DNA from: Vibrio lentus
GTDB taxonomy: Bacteria > Pseudomonadota > Gammaproteobacteria > Enterobacterales > Vibrionaceae
Assembly (NCBI RefSeq): GCF_030409755.1
Contig: NZ_JAUFQE010000002.1
Span: 3,534,001 to 3,598,000, forward strand
Reading direction: 5' to 3'
Length of the DNA stretch: 64,000 nt
Part shown: piece after piece, positions 1 through 8,497 of the stretch
How the letters are laid out: the number at the start of each line of letters is the position of its first letter
Numbering within the stretch: the first letter of the stretch is position 1
Program-made: the position numbers and the translations under genes
Notes under the pieces: generated by a model
The model's database searches: none
The model's input: the letters and a program-made list of their open reading frames with translations, nothing else
What the model was told of the DNA's origin: nothing

Positions 1-1
1 G

Positions 2-1258
2 AACATGATTGGTTTAGACAATCGTCCTCAAGTGAAAGGCTTAGTTCAGATTTTGAAAGAGTGGATTGAGTTCCGTCGCACAACGGTTCGCCGTCGTTTG
101 CAATACCGTCTAGATAAAGTGTTGGCTCGTTTGCACATCTTAGAAGGTTTACTAGCGGCTTACCTTAATATCGATGAAGTGATTGAAATCATTCGAACAG
201 AAGACGAACCATGTCCTGTCCTAATGAACCGTTTCAACATTTCTGAAATTCAAGCCAATGCGATTCTTGATATTAAACTTCGTAACTTAGCTAAGTTAGA
301 AGAGTTTAAGATTCGAGCTGAGCAAGAAGAGCTTGAAGCTGAGCGTGAGAAGCTTGAAAAGCTACTAGGTTCAGAGCGTCGCTTGAATACGCTGATCAAA
401 AAAGAAATCCAAGCCGATGCAGATAAATACGGCGATGATCGTCGTTCACCATTGATTGAGCGTGCTGAAGCGAAAGCGCTAACAGAACGTGACTTAGTAC
501 CAAGCGAACCAATTACGGTTGTGTTGTCTGAGAAAGGTTGGATTCGTCATGCTAAAGGACATGAGGTTGACGCTGAAGGCTTGAACTACAAATCAGGTGA
601 TAAATTCTTAGCGAGCGCTAAGGGTAAGAGTAACCAACAAGCGGTGTTCCTCGGCAGTGATGGCCGAAGCTACTCCCTTGAGTCTCATTCATTACCGTCG
701 GCTCGAAGCCAAGGTGAGCCAATTACAGGCCGCCTGAACGTCAGTCCGGGTACTTCGATTCGCCAAGTGGTGATGGGAGAGAATGAACAGCTATGGTTAG
801 TTGGTTCTGATGCTGGATATGGCTTTGTTTGTAAGGGCAGTGATCTACTGTCGAAGAACAAGAGCGGTAAAGCGTTGGTGAACTTACCACAATCTTCAGA
901 AGTGATGCTGCCAAGCCCAATTGCTGACCTTGAAAGCAACCAGATTTTGGCGATTACTAACCAAGGTCGTATGTTGTTGTTCCCAATTAAAGACCTGCCG
1001 CAGCTTAGCAAAGGTAAGGGCAACAAGATCATCAACATCCCTTCAGCGAAAGCGAAAGAGCGTGAAGAATTTGTGTCACACTTGATGGCTATCCCTGAGA
1101 ATGCGACGCTGACTATCTATGCGGGTAAACGTAAACTGGGTTTAAAACCATCAGATCTTGAGAACTTCCGTGGTGAACGTGGTCGTCGTGGTGGTTTACT
1201 GCCAAGAGGTTTGCAACGCGTGACTCGCATCGATATCGAAGATCCAAGCGAATCATAG
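2..1258 (+). CDS. parC: DNA topoisomerase IV subunit A, C-terminal part (5' end outside window)
   Basis: ParC pairs with ParE to form topoisomerase IV, which decatenates daughter chromosomes. The frame is open from base 2, so the gene enters from the left; the first ATG at base 5 is internal. The roughly 418 residues visible cover the end of the breakage-reunion domain and its long helical arm (motifs [14 protein letters not shown] and [16 protein letters not shown]), followed by the beta-propeller C-terminal domain with the conserved [13 protein letters not shown] and GERGRRGG segments. These match ParC better than GyrA: the GyrA-box is absent and the blades are fewer. The N-terminal part with the catalytic tyrosine and the quinolone-resistance region lies outside the window. 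A terminator follows the stop codon. Confidence 0.96.
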   Translation, partial: NMIGLDNRPQVKGLVQILKEWIEFRRTTVRRRLQYRLDKVLARLHILEGLLAAYLNIDEVIEIIRTEDEPCPVLMNRFNISEIQANAILDIKLRNLAKLEEFKIRAEQEELEAEREKLEKLLGSERRLNTLIKKEIQADADKYGDDRRSPLIERAEAKALTERDLVPSEPITVVLSEKGWIRHAKGHEVDAEGLNYKSGDKFLASAKGKSNQQAVFLGSDGRSYSLESHSLPSARSQGEPITGRLNVSPGTSIRQVVMGENEQLWLVGSDAGYGFVCKGSDLLSKNKSGKALVNLPQSSEVMLPSPIADLESNQILAITNQGRMLLFPIKDLPQLSKGKGNKIINIPSAKAKEREEFVSHLMAIPENATLTIYAGKRKLGLKPSDLENFRGERGRRGGLLPRGLQRVTRIDIEDPSES

Positions 1259-1302
1259 AGACGTTTGCTATCTTGATCAGATAAGATGATTAGATAAAAG
1301 AA

Positions 1303-1330
1303 AACCCAGCCTGAGAGCTGGGTTTTTTGT
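1303..1330 (+). terminator. Rho-independent terminator after parC
   Basis: Inverted repeat AACCCAGC / GCTGGGTT around a 6-nt loop, followed by a run of six T. It sits 45 bases after the parC stop and between convergent genes. Confidence 0.9.
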
Positions 1331-1386
1331 ATCTGTATTTTTAGATGTGTACGTTGGCGGTTTGAATCGCGCCGGTAGTGTTAAAC

Positions 1387-1727
1387 CTACAAGCGTGTAT
1401 CTTCGGCAATCGTCACTTTCAGAGTTTTGTTTTTACCTTGGCGTAAAATACCCACATCGATCACCGTACCTGGGCGCAGGTCGGTAACAATGTCCATAAC
1501 GCTTTGGCGGCCATTAACTTGGGTGTTGTTGATGCTGACAATAATATCTTGTGCTTCAAAGCCTGCATCGGCTGCTGGACCGTTCGGATCAATGCCTAAT
1601 ACTACAATACCACCGATGTTCTTATTGCCCAGTAAGCGTGATGTCACTGAGTTAATATCTTGTCCATCAATGCCGATGTAACCACGAATTACACGACCAT
1701 CAGCGATGATTTTTTGCATGATTTTAT
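1387..1727 (-). pseudogene. degS: degS 3' fragment (PDZ domain), cut off by IS insertion
   Basis: This is the downstream part of the DegS site-1 protease gene. It encodes about 110 residues starting MQKIIADGRVIRGYIGI, which in intact DegS directly follows the protease domain. The segment is the PDZ domain that senses misfolded outer-membrane porin C-termini. Joined to the fragment at 2348-3073 it rebuilds one continuous reading frame of about 354 residues, the normal length of the family, with no other lesion. The split is therefore due only to the inserted element. An internal ATG at 1719 is preceded, on the coding strand, by GAGGAG inside the IS end with an 11-nt spacer, so separate translation of the PDZ piece is conceivable but unproven. 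Confidence 0.93.
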
Positions 1728-1740
1728 TGGCTCCTCAAAA

Positions 1741-1759
1741 CCACCGCCTAGGGCGGTGG
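1741..1759 (+). repeat. Left-end subterminal hairpin of the IS200-type element
   Basis: CCACCGCC and GGCGGTGG flank a 3-nt loop, starting about 15 bases inside the left end. In IS200/IS605 elements such hairpins are recognised by TnpA as single-stranded DNA. Confidence 0.85.
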
Positions 1760-1809
1760 TGATTGTTCCTTGAGGCTATAGCCTGAAGAAGTGCCCATGT
1801 TAGAAGTAA

Positions 1810-1834
1810 CCTCTTATTCACCACAAGTAAGAGG
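1810..1834 (+). promoter_or_regulatory. RNA hairpin covering the transposase ribosome-binding site
   Basis: CCTCTTA (1810-1816) pairs with TAAGAGG (1828-1834) across an 11-nt loop. The right arm contains the AAGAGG Shine-Dalgarno sequence that lies 10 bases before the transposase ATG at 1845. In IS200 a comparable 5' UTR stem-loop represses tnpA translation; the same role is inferred here from position. Confidence 0.72.
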
Positions 1835-1844
1835 AAACAACCAC

Positions 1845-2282
1845 ATGGGCGATTACAGAAGTTCATCACATGTCTATTGGCGTTGCAAATACCATATAGT
1901 TTGGACTCCAAAGTACAGATATAAGATTTTGAAAGATAAGGTAGGAAAGGAGCTTTATCGTTCAATCTATATTTTGTGCAATATGAAAGACTGCGAAGTT
2001 TTAGAATTAAATGTTCAACCAGATCATGTTCATCTTGTTGTCATTATTCCTCCCAAGTTATCAGTATCGAGTTTGTTAGGAGTTTTAAAAGGCCGAACAG
2101 CAATTCGACTTTTCAATAGATTCCCACATATACGTAAGAAATTATGGGGAAATCACTTTTGGGCTAGAGGGTATTTTGTAGATACGGTCGGTGTGAATGA
2201 AGAAGTCATTCGGCGATATGTACGACACCAAGATAAGCAGGACATAGAGTATGAACAACAATTACAGTTATTGAAGAACTGA
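1845..2282 (+). CDS. tnpA: IS200/IS605-family transposase TnpA (Y1 HUH)
   Basis: The protein is a single-stranded DNA transposase of about 145 residues. The visible motifs are HVYWRCKYHIVWTPKYRY near the N-terminus, the HUH metal-binding motif PDHVHLVV, and a C-terminal helix with NHFWARGYF and IRRYVRHQ, which holds the candidate nucleophilic tyrosine. An upstream in-frame ATG at 1791 exists, but the ATG at 1845 is preferred: it has the Shine-Dalgarno AAGAGG at 1829-1834, and family members begin with a sequence like MGDYRSSSHVYW. The gene runs opposite to degS. It is intact, so the element may still be mobile. RAYT-type relatives are a less likely alternative, because the ends carry typical IS200 hairpins. 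Confidence 0.93.
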   Translation: MGDYRSSSHVYWRCKYHIVWTPKYRYKILKDKVGKELYRSIYILCNMKDCEVLELNVQPDHVHLVVIIPPKLSVSSLLGVLKGRTAIRLFNRFPHIRKKLWGNHFWARGYFVDTVGVNEEVIRRYVRHQDKQDIEYEQQLQLLKN

Positions 2283-2308
2283 TAGCGCGGACGCCCCCTT
2301 TTAGGGGG

Positions 2309-3073
2309 TTATAAAGCAAAACCGCCTTCTAAGAAGGCGGATATTTTTTTGGCAAGTGGGTAGGGGATAGCAAACGAAATACCGTAGGTTTCCATATCGG
2401 TTGCTTGTTGGAAAGAGGCGGTATTAATGCCGACTAATTCGCCTTGTGAGTTAACAAGAGCGCCACCAGAATTACCTTCATTGATTGCCGCATCGGTTTG
2501 AATAAACGCTTGATGACCATCTGCACTGATTGAAGAGCGGCCGGTTGCTGAGATAATACCAAAGGTCGTCGTTTGACCTAGGTTGTATGGGTTGCCGATA
2601 GCCAGTACCACATCACCTACATTGGCTGTGTAATCTTGGTTCAGTGGAATCACTGGTAAGTTGTCACCACTGACTCGAAGTATTGCGATATCGGTGCGTT
2701 TATCTGAGCCGACTAACTGTGCGGCGGCTACACGTCCGTCTTGTAAGGCAACCACGATTTGGTCAGCCTGAGCCACCACGTGGAAATTGGTAATGATGTA
2801 GCCTTTTTCGCTGACAATCACCCCTGAACCCAAACCTTGAGTCAGCAGCTTGTTGCGATCGCTTTCAGCGTATTTACGGCTATAAATATTAACCACAGCG
2901 GGTGCCGCGCGGCGAACTGCTTGGTTAAATGAAATCTGAAGAGAGCCGATATTATCGACTTTAGGGTTAGTGACGTCAGCAACAATCGCTGGCCTTAAGC
3001 TCGGAAATACGAGAAGAATAAGCGCCGCTGAAACGAGTCCAAGGGAAATAGAACGAAATAGAAAGGACAGCAT
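2309..3073 (-). pseudogene. degS: degS 5' fragment: membrane anchor and protease domain without PDZ
   Basis: DegS is the inner-membrane serine protease that starts the sigma-E envelope stress cascade by cleaving RseA. The start at 3073 is chosen because GAGGG lies just upstream and the N-terminus MLSFLFRSISLGLVSAALIL is the expected anchor; an open frame extends upstream to 3190. The truncated product is 254 residues. Residues 1-244 are native, and the last ten are read from the IS right end before a TAA. The catalytic triad is present: H98 (TNFHVV), D128 (RTDIAIL) and S202 (EGNSGG). The PDZ domain is lost. In Escherichia coli the PDZ domain inhibits the protease, so this product might be unregulated; it could equally be unstable. 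It lies downstream of degQ in the same orientation. Confidence 0.93.
2322..2340 (+). repeat. Right-end subterminal hairpin of the IS200-type element
   Basis: CCGCCTTC and GAAGGCGG flank a 3-nt loop, 7 bases from the inferred right end. A second hairpin, CCCCC/GGGGG at 2294-2308, lies just after the transposase stop and may end its transcript. Confidence 0.85.
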
Positions 3074-3231
3074 GTTTCCCTCTTCAACAAGTAAGGTGTG
3101 AAGCCTCCACCGATGGATGGGCGACTTAATTACGAGTGAAGCATAGCATTTTGATTCATCTAAAGAAAAGGGAAGCTGAGTAAGTTTCAATCAAACCTAC
3201 TTCACCTCCCTTTGAACATTGTGATGAATAG

Positions 3232-4590
3232 TTATCGAATCACAAGGTAGATGGTCCGGTCGCCACGTTGGATATTTAGCGCTAGTACGCCCGGCTGTTT
3301 CTCAAGTATCTCTCTAAATTCAGCAAGATTCTTAACGGTTTGGCGGTTGACTCCAATGATGATGTCACCTTTTAGAAGCTGATAGGCTTCAGCCGGAGAG
3401 CCTTGAGCAACGCTCGACACTTTCACACCTGTAGCAACATCACTCTCGTTGGTGTTGGTTAGCTCAGCGCCTGCGAGTCCTTCGTGGAGTTTTTCAGCTT
3501 GCGTCTTGCTATTGGTGGATTCGCCAAGGGTTACATCAAAGTTTTTGCTTTTTCCATCGCGGATAACACCGAGTTCAATCTGCTTGCCTGCGCCTAGTGT
3601 TGCCACTTTCGCTCTTAGCTCACTAAAGGTATCAATGCGCTTGCCATTAATAGAGACAATAATGTCACCCGCTTTTAAACCGGCTTTGTCTGCTGCGCTA
3701 TCAGGGACAATTTGGCTAACAAAAGCCCCTTTGCTTGATTCATAGCTGAGTGCTTCAGCGAGTTCAGAAGTGACTTCTCCACCTTGCACACCGAGCATGC
3801 CGCGTTTCACTTCACCGAAATCGAGGATCTGTTCCGTCAGGTTTTTCATCATATTGGATGGAATTGCAAAGCCGATGCCGACATTGCCTCCGTTAGGGCC
3901 CAGGATAGCCGTGTTGATACCAATCAGTTCACCGTTAAGATTCACTAATGCGCCTCCAGAGTTACCACTGTTAATCGCGGCATCGGTTTGAATGAAGTTC
4001 TCGAAGTTCTCTAGATTGAGGCCGCTACGGCCTAACGCTGAAACGATACCGGATGTCACGGTTTGGCCAAGTCCAAATGGATTGCCGATAGCGACACTGA
4101 AATCGCCGACTCTGAGTTTGTCTGAATCGGCGACTTTTATCTGGGTAAGATTTTTGGCTTTCTCTAATTTGAGCAATGCGATATCAGACATCTGGTCGCC
4201 ACCGATCAGTTCGGCATCGTATTCTCGACCATCATGAAGTTTTACTTTGATATCGTCAGCGCCATTTATAACGTGATAGTTGGTGACGATATGGCCTTTT
4301 ATAGCATCAATGATGACACCAGAGCCTAATCCGCGGAATGGGCGCTCTCGTGTTTGCTCTGGGCCGAAAAAGAATTGGAATTGTTCAGGGATTTGCTGAC
4401 GTTGTACTTGTTTGCCTTCTACGGCAATACTAACCACAGCGGGGGTCACTTGTTCAAGCATAGGAGCTAGGCTCGGTAATTGTTCATTACCCACACTTAA
4501 TGGCAGTGCGGCGGTTGCTTGAATTGGGGTGATGATTGAACTTAAGCTTAAAGTCAGTACTGATAAAGCAAGCAAAGGTTTTTTCATCAT
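3232..4590 (-). CDS. degQ: Periplasmic serine endoprotease DegQ (HtrA family)
   Basis: This is a periplasmic quality-control protease/chaperone. An N-terminal signal peptide (residues 1 to about 27) precedes a trypsin-like domain with H106 (TNYHVI), D136 (MSDIALL) and S211 (NSGNSGG). Two PDZ domains follow, one beginning near GMLGVQGG and one near ATGVKVSSVAQGSPAE. At 452 residues it has the DegQ/DegP length, and its short Q-loop (IPEQFQFFFG) favours DegQ. Two adjacent ATG codons follow GAGGAG; the second, at 4587, has the better spacing, so the true start may be one codon later. degS lies 159 bp downstream on the same strand, as in many gammaproteobacteria. With degS broken, DegQ is the only intact HtrA protein in this locus. 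Confidence 0.95.
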   Translation of the reverse strand: MMKKPLLALSVLTLSLSSIITPIQATAALPLSVGNEQLPSLAPMLEQVTPAVVSIAVEGKQVQRQQIPEQFQFFFGPEQTRERPFRGLGSGVIIDAIKGHIVTNYHVINGADDIKVKLHDGREYDAELIGGDQMSDIALLKLEKAKNLTQIKVADSDKLRVGDFSVAIGNPFGLGQTVTSGIVSALGRSGLNLENFENFIQTDAAINSGNSGGALVNLNGELIGINTAILGPNGGNVGIGFAIPSNMMKNLTEQILDFGEVKRGMLGVQGGEVTSELAEALSYESSKGAFVSQIVPDSAADKAGLKAGDIIVSINGKRIDTFSELRAKVATLGAGKQIELGVIRDGKSKNFDVTLGESTNSKTQAEKLHEGLAGAELTNTNESDVATGVKVSSVAQGSPAEAYQLLKGDIIIGVNRQTVKNLAEFREILEKQPGVLALNIQRGDRTIYLVIR

Positions 4591-4712
4591 AAACTCCTCT
4601 CTAGTTAAGGTCTTAACCCTCTTATACGTTTAATAAGTATGAGAAGTTTCAAATGACCTGAGTGAAAGTTATGACTCAAAAACCTTTGTAAAGTTCAAGA
4701 AGTGTTAAATGT

Positions 4713-5168
4713 TTACGATGCTTTTGCTGTGACTACATCAGGAGCATCAATGATTTCTTTCTTCTGTTCTTTAAATAAACCGGTTGCACCATTAGCGTAA
4801 TCTTTTGGTTGTTCCTCAAGAGCCGCCTCTTTAGTTGAAGGCTTGTCTTGCGTCTTATCCGAATGGGCAGCGGCTGTTTTGACAAACGGGTTGTCTTGCT
4901 CTGGCAGATTAGGAATCAGCTCTGAGCTCGTTTTTTCCATGTGTTGATACAGCTTTGTGTAGTCCTTACCTAAGGTATCTAACATTTCTGCTGATTTAGC
5001 AAAGTGGTCAGCAAGTTCTTGTCGTTGCTGCTCAAGGGCAAACTTTGCACTATCTAATTCTTTTTGTACGTTCTTTTGTTTTTTGTATTCAGGCGTCATG
5101 AGACGAGAAATAGCGACCCCTAAGATAACTCCGACTAGTAAACCGGCAACGGCATACATCCAAGGCAT
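4713..5168 (-). CDS. zapG: Cell-division/envelope protein ZapG (YhcB, DUF1043)
   Basis: A 151-residue inner-membrane protein. Residues 3-20 form one transmembrane helix (MYAVAGLLVGVILGVAISR). A predicted coiled coil follows (about residues 30-85, rich in K, E, Q), then a low-complexity tail rich in charged residues and proline. YhcB homologues bind division and elongasome proteins and affect peptidoglycan synthesis and cell shape; this role is family knowledge. The gene is divergent from zapE across 219 bp and transcribed toward degQ, the same neighbourhood as yhcB-degQ-degS in Escherichia coli. The start follows an AAGGAGCTG ribosome-binding sequence. Confidence 0.9.
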   Translation of the reverse strand: MPWMYAVAGLLVGVILGVAISRLMTPEYKKQKNVQKELDSAKFALEQQRQELADHFAKSAEMLDTLGKDYTKLYQHMEKTSSELIPNLPEQDNPFVKTAAAHSDKTQDKPSTKEAALEEQPKDYANGATGLFKEQKKEIIDAPDVVTAKAS

Positions 5169-5387
5169 AACAGCTCCTTATTATTGTTTTTTAACATGTT
5201 TGTTACTGCTTAGTTACACGTGATACGGCTCCATGGTACTATGAGAAAGCCGCAGTATAAAGAGAAATGCGTGTGCGCTGGATAGCAGTTTAGTGTTGCT
5301 TTATTCATCGCATCAAACCATCTCTCGTGCTGTTTGGGCACCTTTTTCTTCGCTGTCTGATATCGCTTTCATTGTGGAAATGTCGTC

Positions 5388-6491
5388 ATGAACCCCGTTA
5401 AAAAATACGAACAAGATATAAAAGAACATGGATTTCAAAGAGATCCAGCACAAGAGCAAGCAGTTAAATCTTTAGATGAACTCTTTCATCAATTCCAAGA
5501 TTACATGAATACCCCAGTTCCTCAACTTACGCGATTCCAGAAATTGCTAGGTAAAAAGCCCGAGTTACCAACGCCTCCCAAAGGCCTCTATTTTTGGGGT
5601 GGTGTAGGTCGTGGCAAAACTTATCTAATGGATACGTTTTACGAAGCCTTACCGACCACTAAAAAAATGCGAGTTCACTTTCACCGCTTTATGTATCGAG
5701 TTCATGATGAGCTGAAAGCGCTCGGTAATGTGAGTGATCCATTACCACTGGTGGCTGACAAACTAAAGCAAGAAGCCGATATTATCTGTTTCGATGAGTT
5801 CTTTGTTTCAGACATTACAGACGCCATGATCTTAGGGACTTTGTTCCAAGAGCTCTTTGCGCGTAACGTTATCTTGGTGGCTACTTCTAATATCCCACCT
5901 GCAGATCTGTATCGTAATGGCTTACAGCGTGCACGCTTTTTACCTGCGATTAAGCTGATTCAAGAAAACTGTCACATCCTTAATGTAGATAGCGGTATTG
6001 ATTACCGACTGAGAACCTTAGAGCAAGCTGAGATCTATCATTACCCATTAGATAACCAAGCCAATATCAATCTAGAAAAATATTACGCGCAGTTGGTCGG
6101 CGAAGATAAAGAGAAGCTCAAGCAGATCGAAGTCAACCATCGCCAATTGGATGTCATTGAAGCGAGTGATGGGGTGTTGCATGGTACTTTTGCACAACTT
6201 TGTCAGTCAGCTCGTAGTCAGAATGATTACATCGAACTGTCTAAGGTTTACCACACGGTTTTATTAGCGGATGTTTTACAGATGGGGGCGACGTCAGACG
6301 ATGCGGCGAGGCGCTTTATTGCGTTAGTCGATGAGTTTTATGAGCGCCACGTGAAATTAATCATTTCAGCGGAAGTTGAGTTAGAAAAATTGTACACCAA
6401 TGGCCAGCTAGAGTTTGAGTTTAAACGTTGTCAGTCGCGTTTAATTGAAATGCAGAGCCATGAATATTTGGCAAAAGAACACTTAATTTAG
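5388..6491 (+). CDS. zapE: Cell division ATPase ZapE (AFG1-like)
   Basis: This AFG1-family P-loop ATPase associates with the Z ring late in division, and is reported to matter under low oxygen and heat in Escherichia coli. Walker A is GGVGRGKT (residues 71-78) and Walker B is IICFDEF (132-137). An arginine-bearing segment, LYRNGLQRARFLPAI, follows in the position of sensor elements. Its 367 residues match the family. It is the first gene on the plus strand after the divergent zapG, and the rplM promoter lies about 60 bp downstream, so it is probably monocistronic. Confidence 0.94.
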   Translation: MNPVKKYEQDIKEHGFQRDPAQEQAVKSLDELFHQFQDYMNTPVPQLTRFQKLLGKKPELPTPPKGLYFWGGVGRGKTYLMDTFYEALPTTKKMRVHFHRFMYRVHDELKALGNVSDPLPLVADKLKQEADIICFDEFFVSDITDAMILGTLFQELFARNVILVATSNIPPADLYRNGLQRARFLPAIKLIQENCHILNVDSGIDYRLRTLEQAEIYHYPLDNQANINLEKYYAQLVGEDKEKLKQIEVNHRQLDVIEASDGVLHGTFAQLCQSARSQNDYIELSKVYHTVLLADVLQMGATSDDAARRFIALVDEFYERHVKLIISAEVELEKLYTNGQLEFEFKRCQSRLIEMQSHEYLAKEHLI

Positions 6492-6550
6492 TTCTTATTA
6501 TCTCGAATACGAAAGAGAATTAAAAAAATCGTGATTTTGTTCAAAAAGAG

Positions 6551-6579
6551 GTGATTTTTTCTTCGCTCTTCTCTATAAT
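6551..6579 (+). promoter_or_regulatory. Likely promoter of rplM-rpsI
   Basis: A perfect TATAAT (-10) lies at 6574-6579 and is followed by a GC-containing discriminator (CCTGCGACC). GTGATT at 6551-6556 is a weak -35 at 17 bp spacing. A leader of about 150 nt precedes rplM; L13 is known to repress its own operon through the leader in Escherichia coli. Confidence 0.6.
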
Positions 6580-6738
6580 CCTGCGACCTACCGTTACTGC
6601 GGGCCTCTAGCGATGAGTAAAATCACGTTATGCCAAGAGTTTTCCAACACTCGAAGGGGTGATGAATGGTAACTCTTAGACAGTGGGAATACGCGAGTAT
6701 TCCTTAAGTGTAAATTTTTTAAATAGGTAATTATTAGC

Positions 6739-7167
6739 ATGAAAACTTTCGTTGCTAAACCAGAAACTGTAAAACGCGACTGGTATGTTGTAGACGCTGA
6801 AGGCAAAACTCTTGGCCGTCTAGCAAGTGAAATCGCTTCTCGCCTACGCGGCAAGCACAAAGCAGAATACACTCCTCACGTAGACACTGGTGATTACATC
6901 ATCGTTGTTAACGCTGAGAAAGTTGCTGTGACTGGTAACAAAGCTAAGGGTAAGGTTTACTACCGTCACTCTGAGTTCCCAGGTGGTCTTAAGACTATCA
7001 CTTTTGAAAAGCTAATTGCTAAGAAACCAGAAATGGTTCTTGAACTAGCAGTTAAAGGTATGCTTCCACGTGGTCCTCTAGGCCGCGCGATGTACCGTAA
7101 GCTTAAAGTATACGCTGGTACTGAGCACAACCATGTTGCTCAACAACCACAAGTACTAGACATCTAA
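6739..7167 (+). CDS. rplM: 50S ribosomal protein L13
   Basis: An early-assembling large-subunit protein of 142 residues, the standard length. Diagnostic segments are [17 protein letters not shown] near the N-terminus and [20 protein letters not shown] near the C-terminus. The ATG follows AATAGGTAATTATTAGC, a modest ribosome-binding site, which fits translational autocontrol. It forms an operon with rpsI 15 bp downstream. Confidence 0.98.
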   Translation: MKTFVAKPETVKRDWYVVDAEGKTLGRLASEIASRLRGKHKAEYTPHVDTGDYIIVVNAEKVAVTGNKAKGKVYYRHSEFPGGLKTITFEKLIAKKPEMVLELAVKGMLPRGPLGRAMYRKLKVYAGTEHNHVAQQPQVLDI

Positions 7168-7182
7168 TTGGGGATTAAGACA

Positions 7183-7575
7183 ATGGCAGAGAATCAATAC
7201 TACGGCACTGGTCGTCGCAAAAGCTCAGCAGCTCGTGTTTTCATCAAACCAGGCTCTGGTGAGATCGTAATCAACAAGCGTAGCCTTGATGTTTACTTCG
7301 GTCGTCCAACTTCTCGTATGGTTGTTAAGCAACCTCTTGAGCTAGTTGAACTAACTGAGAAACTTGACCTTTACATCACTGTTTCTGGTGGTGGTATTTC
7401 AGGTCAAGCTGGCGCAATCCGCCACGGTATCACTCGTGCTCTTATGGAATACGATGAAACTCTACGTCCTGCTCTACGTGCAGCTGGCTATGTTACGCGT
7501 GACGCTCGTTGCGTTGAACGTAAGAAAGTTGGTCTACGTAAAGCACGTCGTAAACCTCAATTCTCTAAGCGTTAA
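7183..7575 (+). CDS. rpsI: 30S ribosomal protein S9
   Basis: A small-subunit protein of 130 residues whose C-terminal tail reaches the P-site tRNA. It starts [20 protein letters not shown] and ends with the conserved basic tail [14 protein letters not shown], whose last arginine contacts tRNA. An in-frame codon five residues upstream (7168) overlaps the rplM stop region and lacks a ribosome-binding site, so the ATG at 7183 after GGGGATT is taken. A terminator follows. Confidence 0.98.
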   Translation: MAENQYYGTGRRKSSAARVFIKPGSGEIVINKRSLDVYFGRPTSRMVVKQPLELVELTEKLDLYITVSGGGISGQAGAIRHGITRALMEYDETLRPALRAAGYVTRDARCVERKKVGLRKARRKPQFSKR

Positions 7576-7631
7576 TTTTTCCTTACCGAAAAATACACGC
7601 GACCAGTTTTATTACTGGAATTGTGGTTCAA

Positions 7632-7656
7632 AGCTCGGCTATATGCCGGGCTTTTT
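7632..7656 (+). terminator. Rho-independent terminator of rplM-rpsI
   Basis: AGCTCGGC / GCCGGGCT stem (8 bp, one G-U) with a 5-nt loop and five T. It lies about 55 bp after rpsI. Confidence 0.88.
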
Positions 7657-7906
7657 GTCTTTCTGGCCCCCGCTAAACGCTTTTCCCTCCTCGTTTTATT
7701 CCCAAATTCTTATATTTTGAAAGCTTTTGTAACCCAATGTGCGCTTTGCCTCATGATTGTTACAAAAAGGTAGCTTTATCTTGTCAAAAAGTAGGGTTTT
7801 ATTTATCATTTGCCGTCAATAAATAGAACTAAATACATATTTTGTTAGCCATGCTCTTTATTCGGAATTATTTCAATCCATAAGGAGCAAATGGGAGAAT
7901 GTTTGG
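7657..7906 (+). promoter_or_regulatory. petABC upstream region with a promoter and an inverted repeat
   Basis: No gene is seen between rpsI and petA (331 bp in all). TTGTCA (7781-7786), 17 bp, then TATCAT (7804-7809) is a plausible sigma-70 promoter. Just upstream, CTTTTGTAAC (7724-7733) is repeated in inverted form as GTTACAAAAAG (7759-7769), separated by 25 bp. This could be an operator or an RNA stem; no regulator is assigned. Confidence 0.55.
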
Positions 7907-8497
7907 ATGAGCAACGCGCCTTTAAATAACGGTCGCAGGCGTTTCTTAACCGCAACAACAGCCGTTGTTGGTGGTTTAGGAGCAGCTGCTGTAGCCGTGC
8001 CTTTTATTAAATCATGGAATCCGAGTGCTAAGGCGAAAGCTGCAGGCGCGCCGGTGGAAGTGGAAGTCAGTAAGTTAGAACCGGGACAAATGGTTCGTGT
8101 CGAGTGGCAAGGTAAGCCTGTATGGGTTGTACGCCGAGCTGAATCGGTACTAGAGAACCTAAAAGCGATCGGTGGTCAACTTCGTGACCCTCAATCTGAA
8201 GCTGAACAACAACCTGAATACGCACAGAACGAGTTCCGTTCGATTAAGCCGGAATTCTTCGTTGCTGTTGGTTTCTGCACACACTTAGGTTGTTCTCCAA
8301 CTTACCTGCCAGATTCTTTCGCAGAACAGGTTCAGGGCGTTAAGTCTGGTTTCTTCTGTCCTTGTCATGGTTCAAAGTTTGATATGGCTGGTCGAGTATT
8401 CCAAGGCGTACCGGCTCCATTGAACCTTGTTGTACCAAAGCATATGTATTTGAGTGACACTAAGATCATGATCGGTGTGGACGAGGGAGACGCATAA
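7907..8497 (+). CDS. petA: Ubiquinol-cytochrome c reductase Rieske iron-sulfur subunit
   Basis: Rieske subunit of cytochrome bc1 (complex III), carrying electrons from ubiquinol to cytochrome c1. Residues 10-35 combine a twin-arginine-type motif (RRRFLTATT) with a hydrophobic anchor. The 2Fe-2S ligands are in the two boxes CTHLGC (124-129) and CPCHGS (151-156). At 196 residues it is full length. The stop codon TAA overlaps the petB ATG by one base, so petA and petB are translationally coupled. It is the first gene of the petABC operon. Confidence 0.97.
   Translation: MSNAPLNNGRRRFLTATTAVVGGLGAAAVAVPFIKSWNPSAKAKAAGAPVEVEVSKLEPGQMVRVEWQGKPVWVVRRAESVLENLKAIGGQLRDPQSEAEQQPEYAQNEFRSIKPEFFVAVGFCTHLGCSPTYLPDSFAEQVQGVKSGFFCPCHGSKFDMAGRVFQGVPAPLNLVVPKHMYLSDTKIMIGVDEGDA

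Larger units (their letters stand above)
1726..2347 (+). mobile_element. IS200/IS605-family insertion sequence (IS1004/IS200-like) inside degS
   Basis: The element of about 622 bp carries a single Y1/HUH transposase gene and no tnpB. It has hairpins rather than terminal inverted repeats at its ends: left CCACCGCC/GGCGGTGG at 1741-1759, right CCGCCTTC/GAAGGCGG at 2322-2340. The boundaries were set by restoring the degS frame. Left host flank ends GATTTT and the right element end reads ATATTTT, so the cleavage sequence resembles the target and there is no target duplication, as expected for this family. A run of T at the junction leaves a few bases of uncertainty. Length and organisation resemble IS1004 of Vibrio cholerae; that identity is from memory and not checked. 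Confidence 0.9.

Noticed and set aside
1427..1681. 84-codon plus-strand frame opposite the degS PDZ fragment
   Set aside because: Shadow frame; the minus-strand reading matches a DegS PDZ domain.
7364..7720. 118-codon frame overlapping rpsI and its terminator
   Set aside because: Out-of-frame with rpsI and reads through the terminator; composition is that of a shadow frame.
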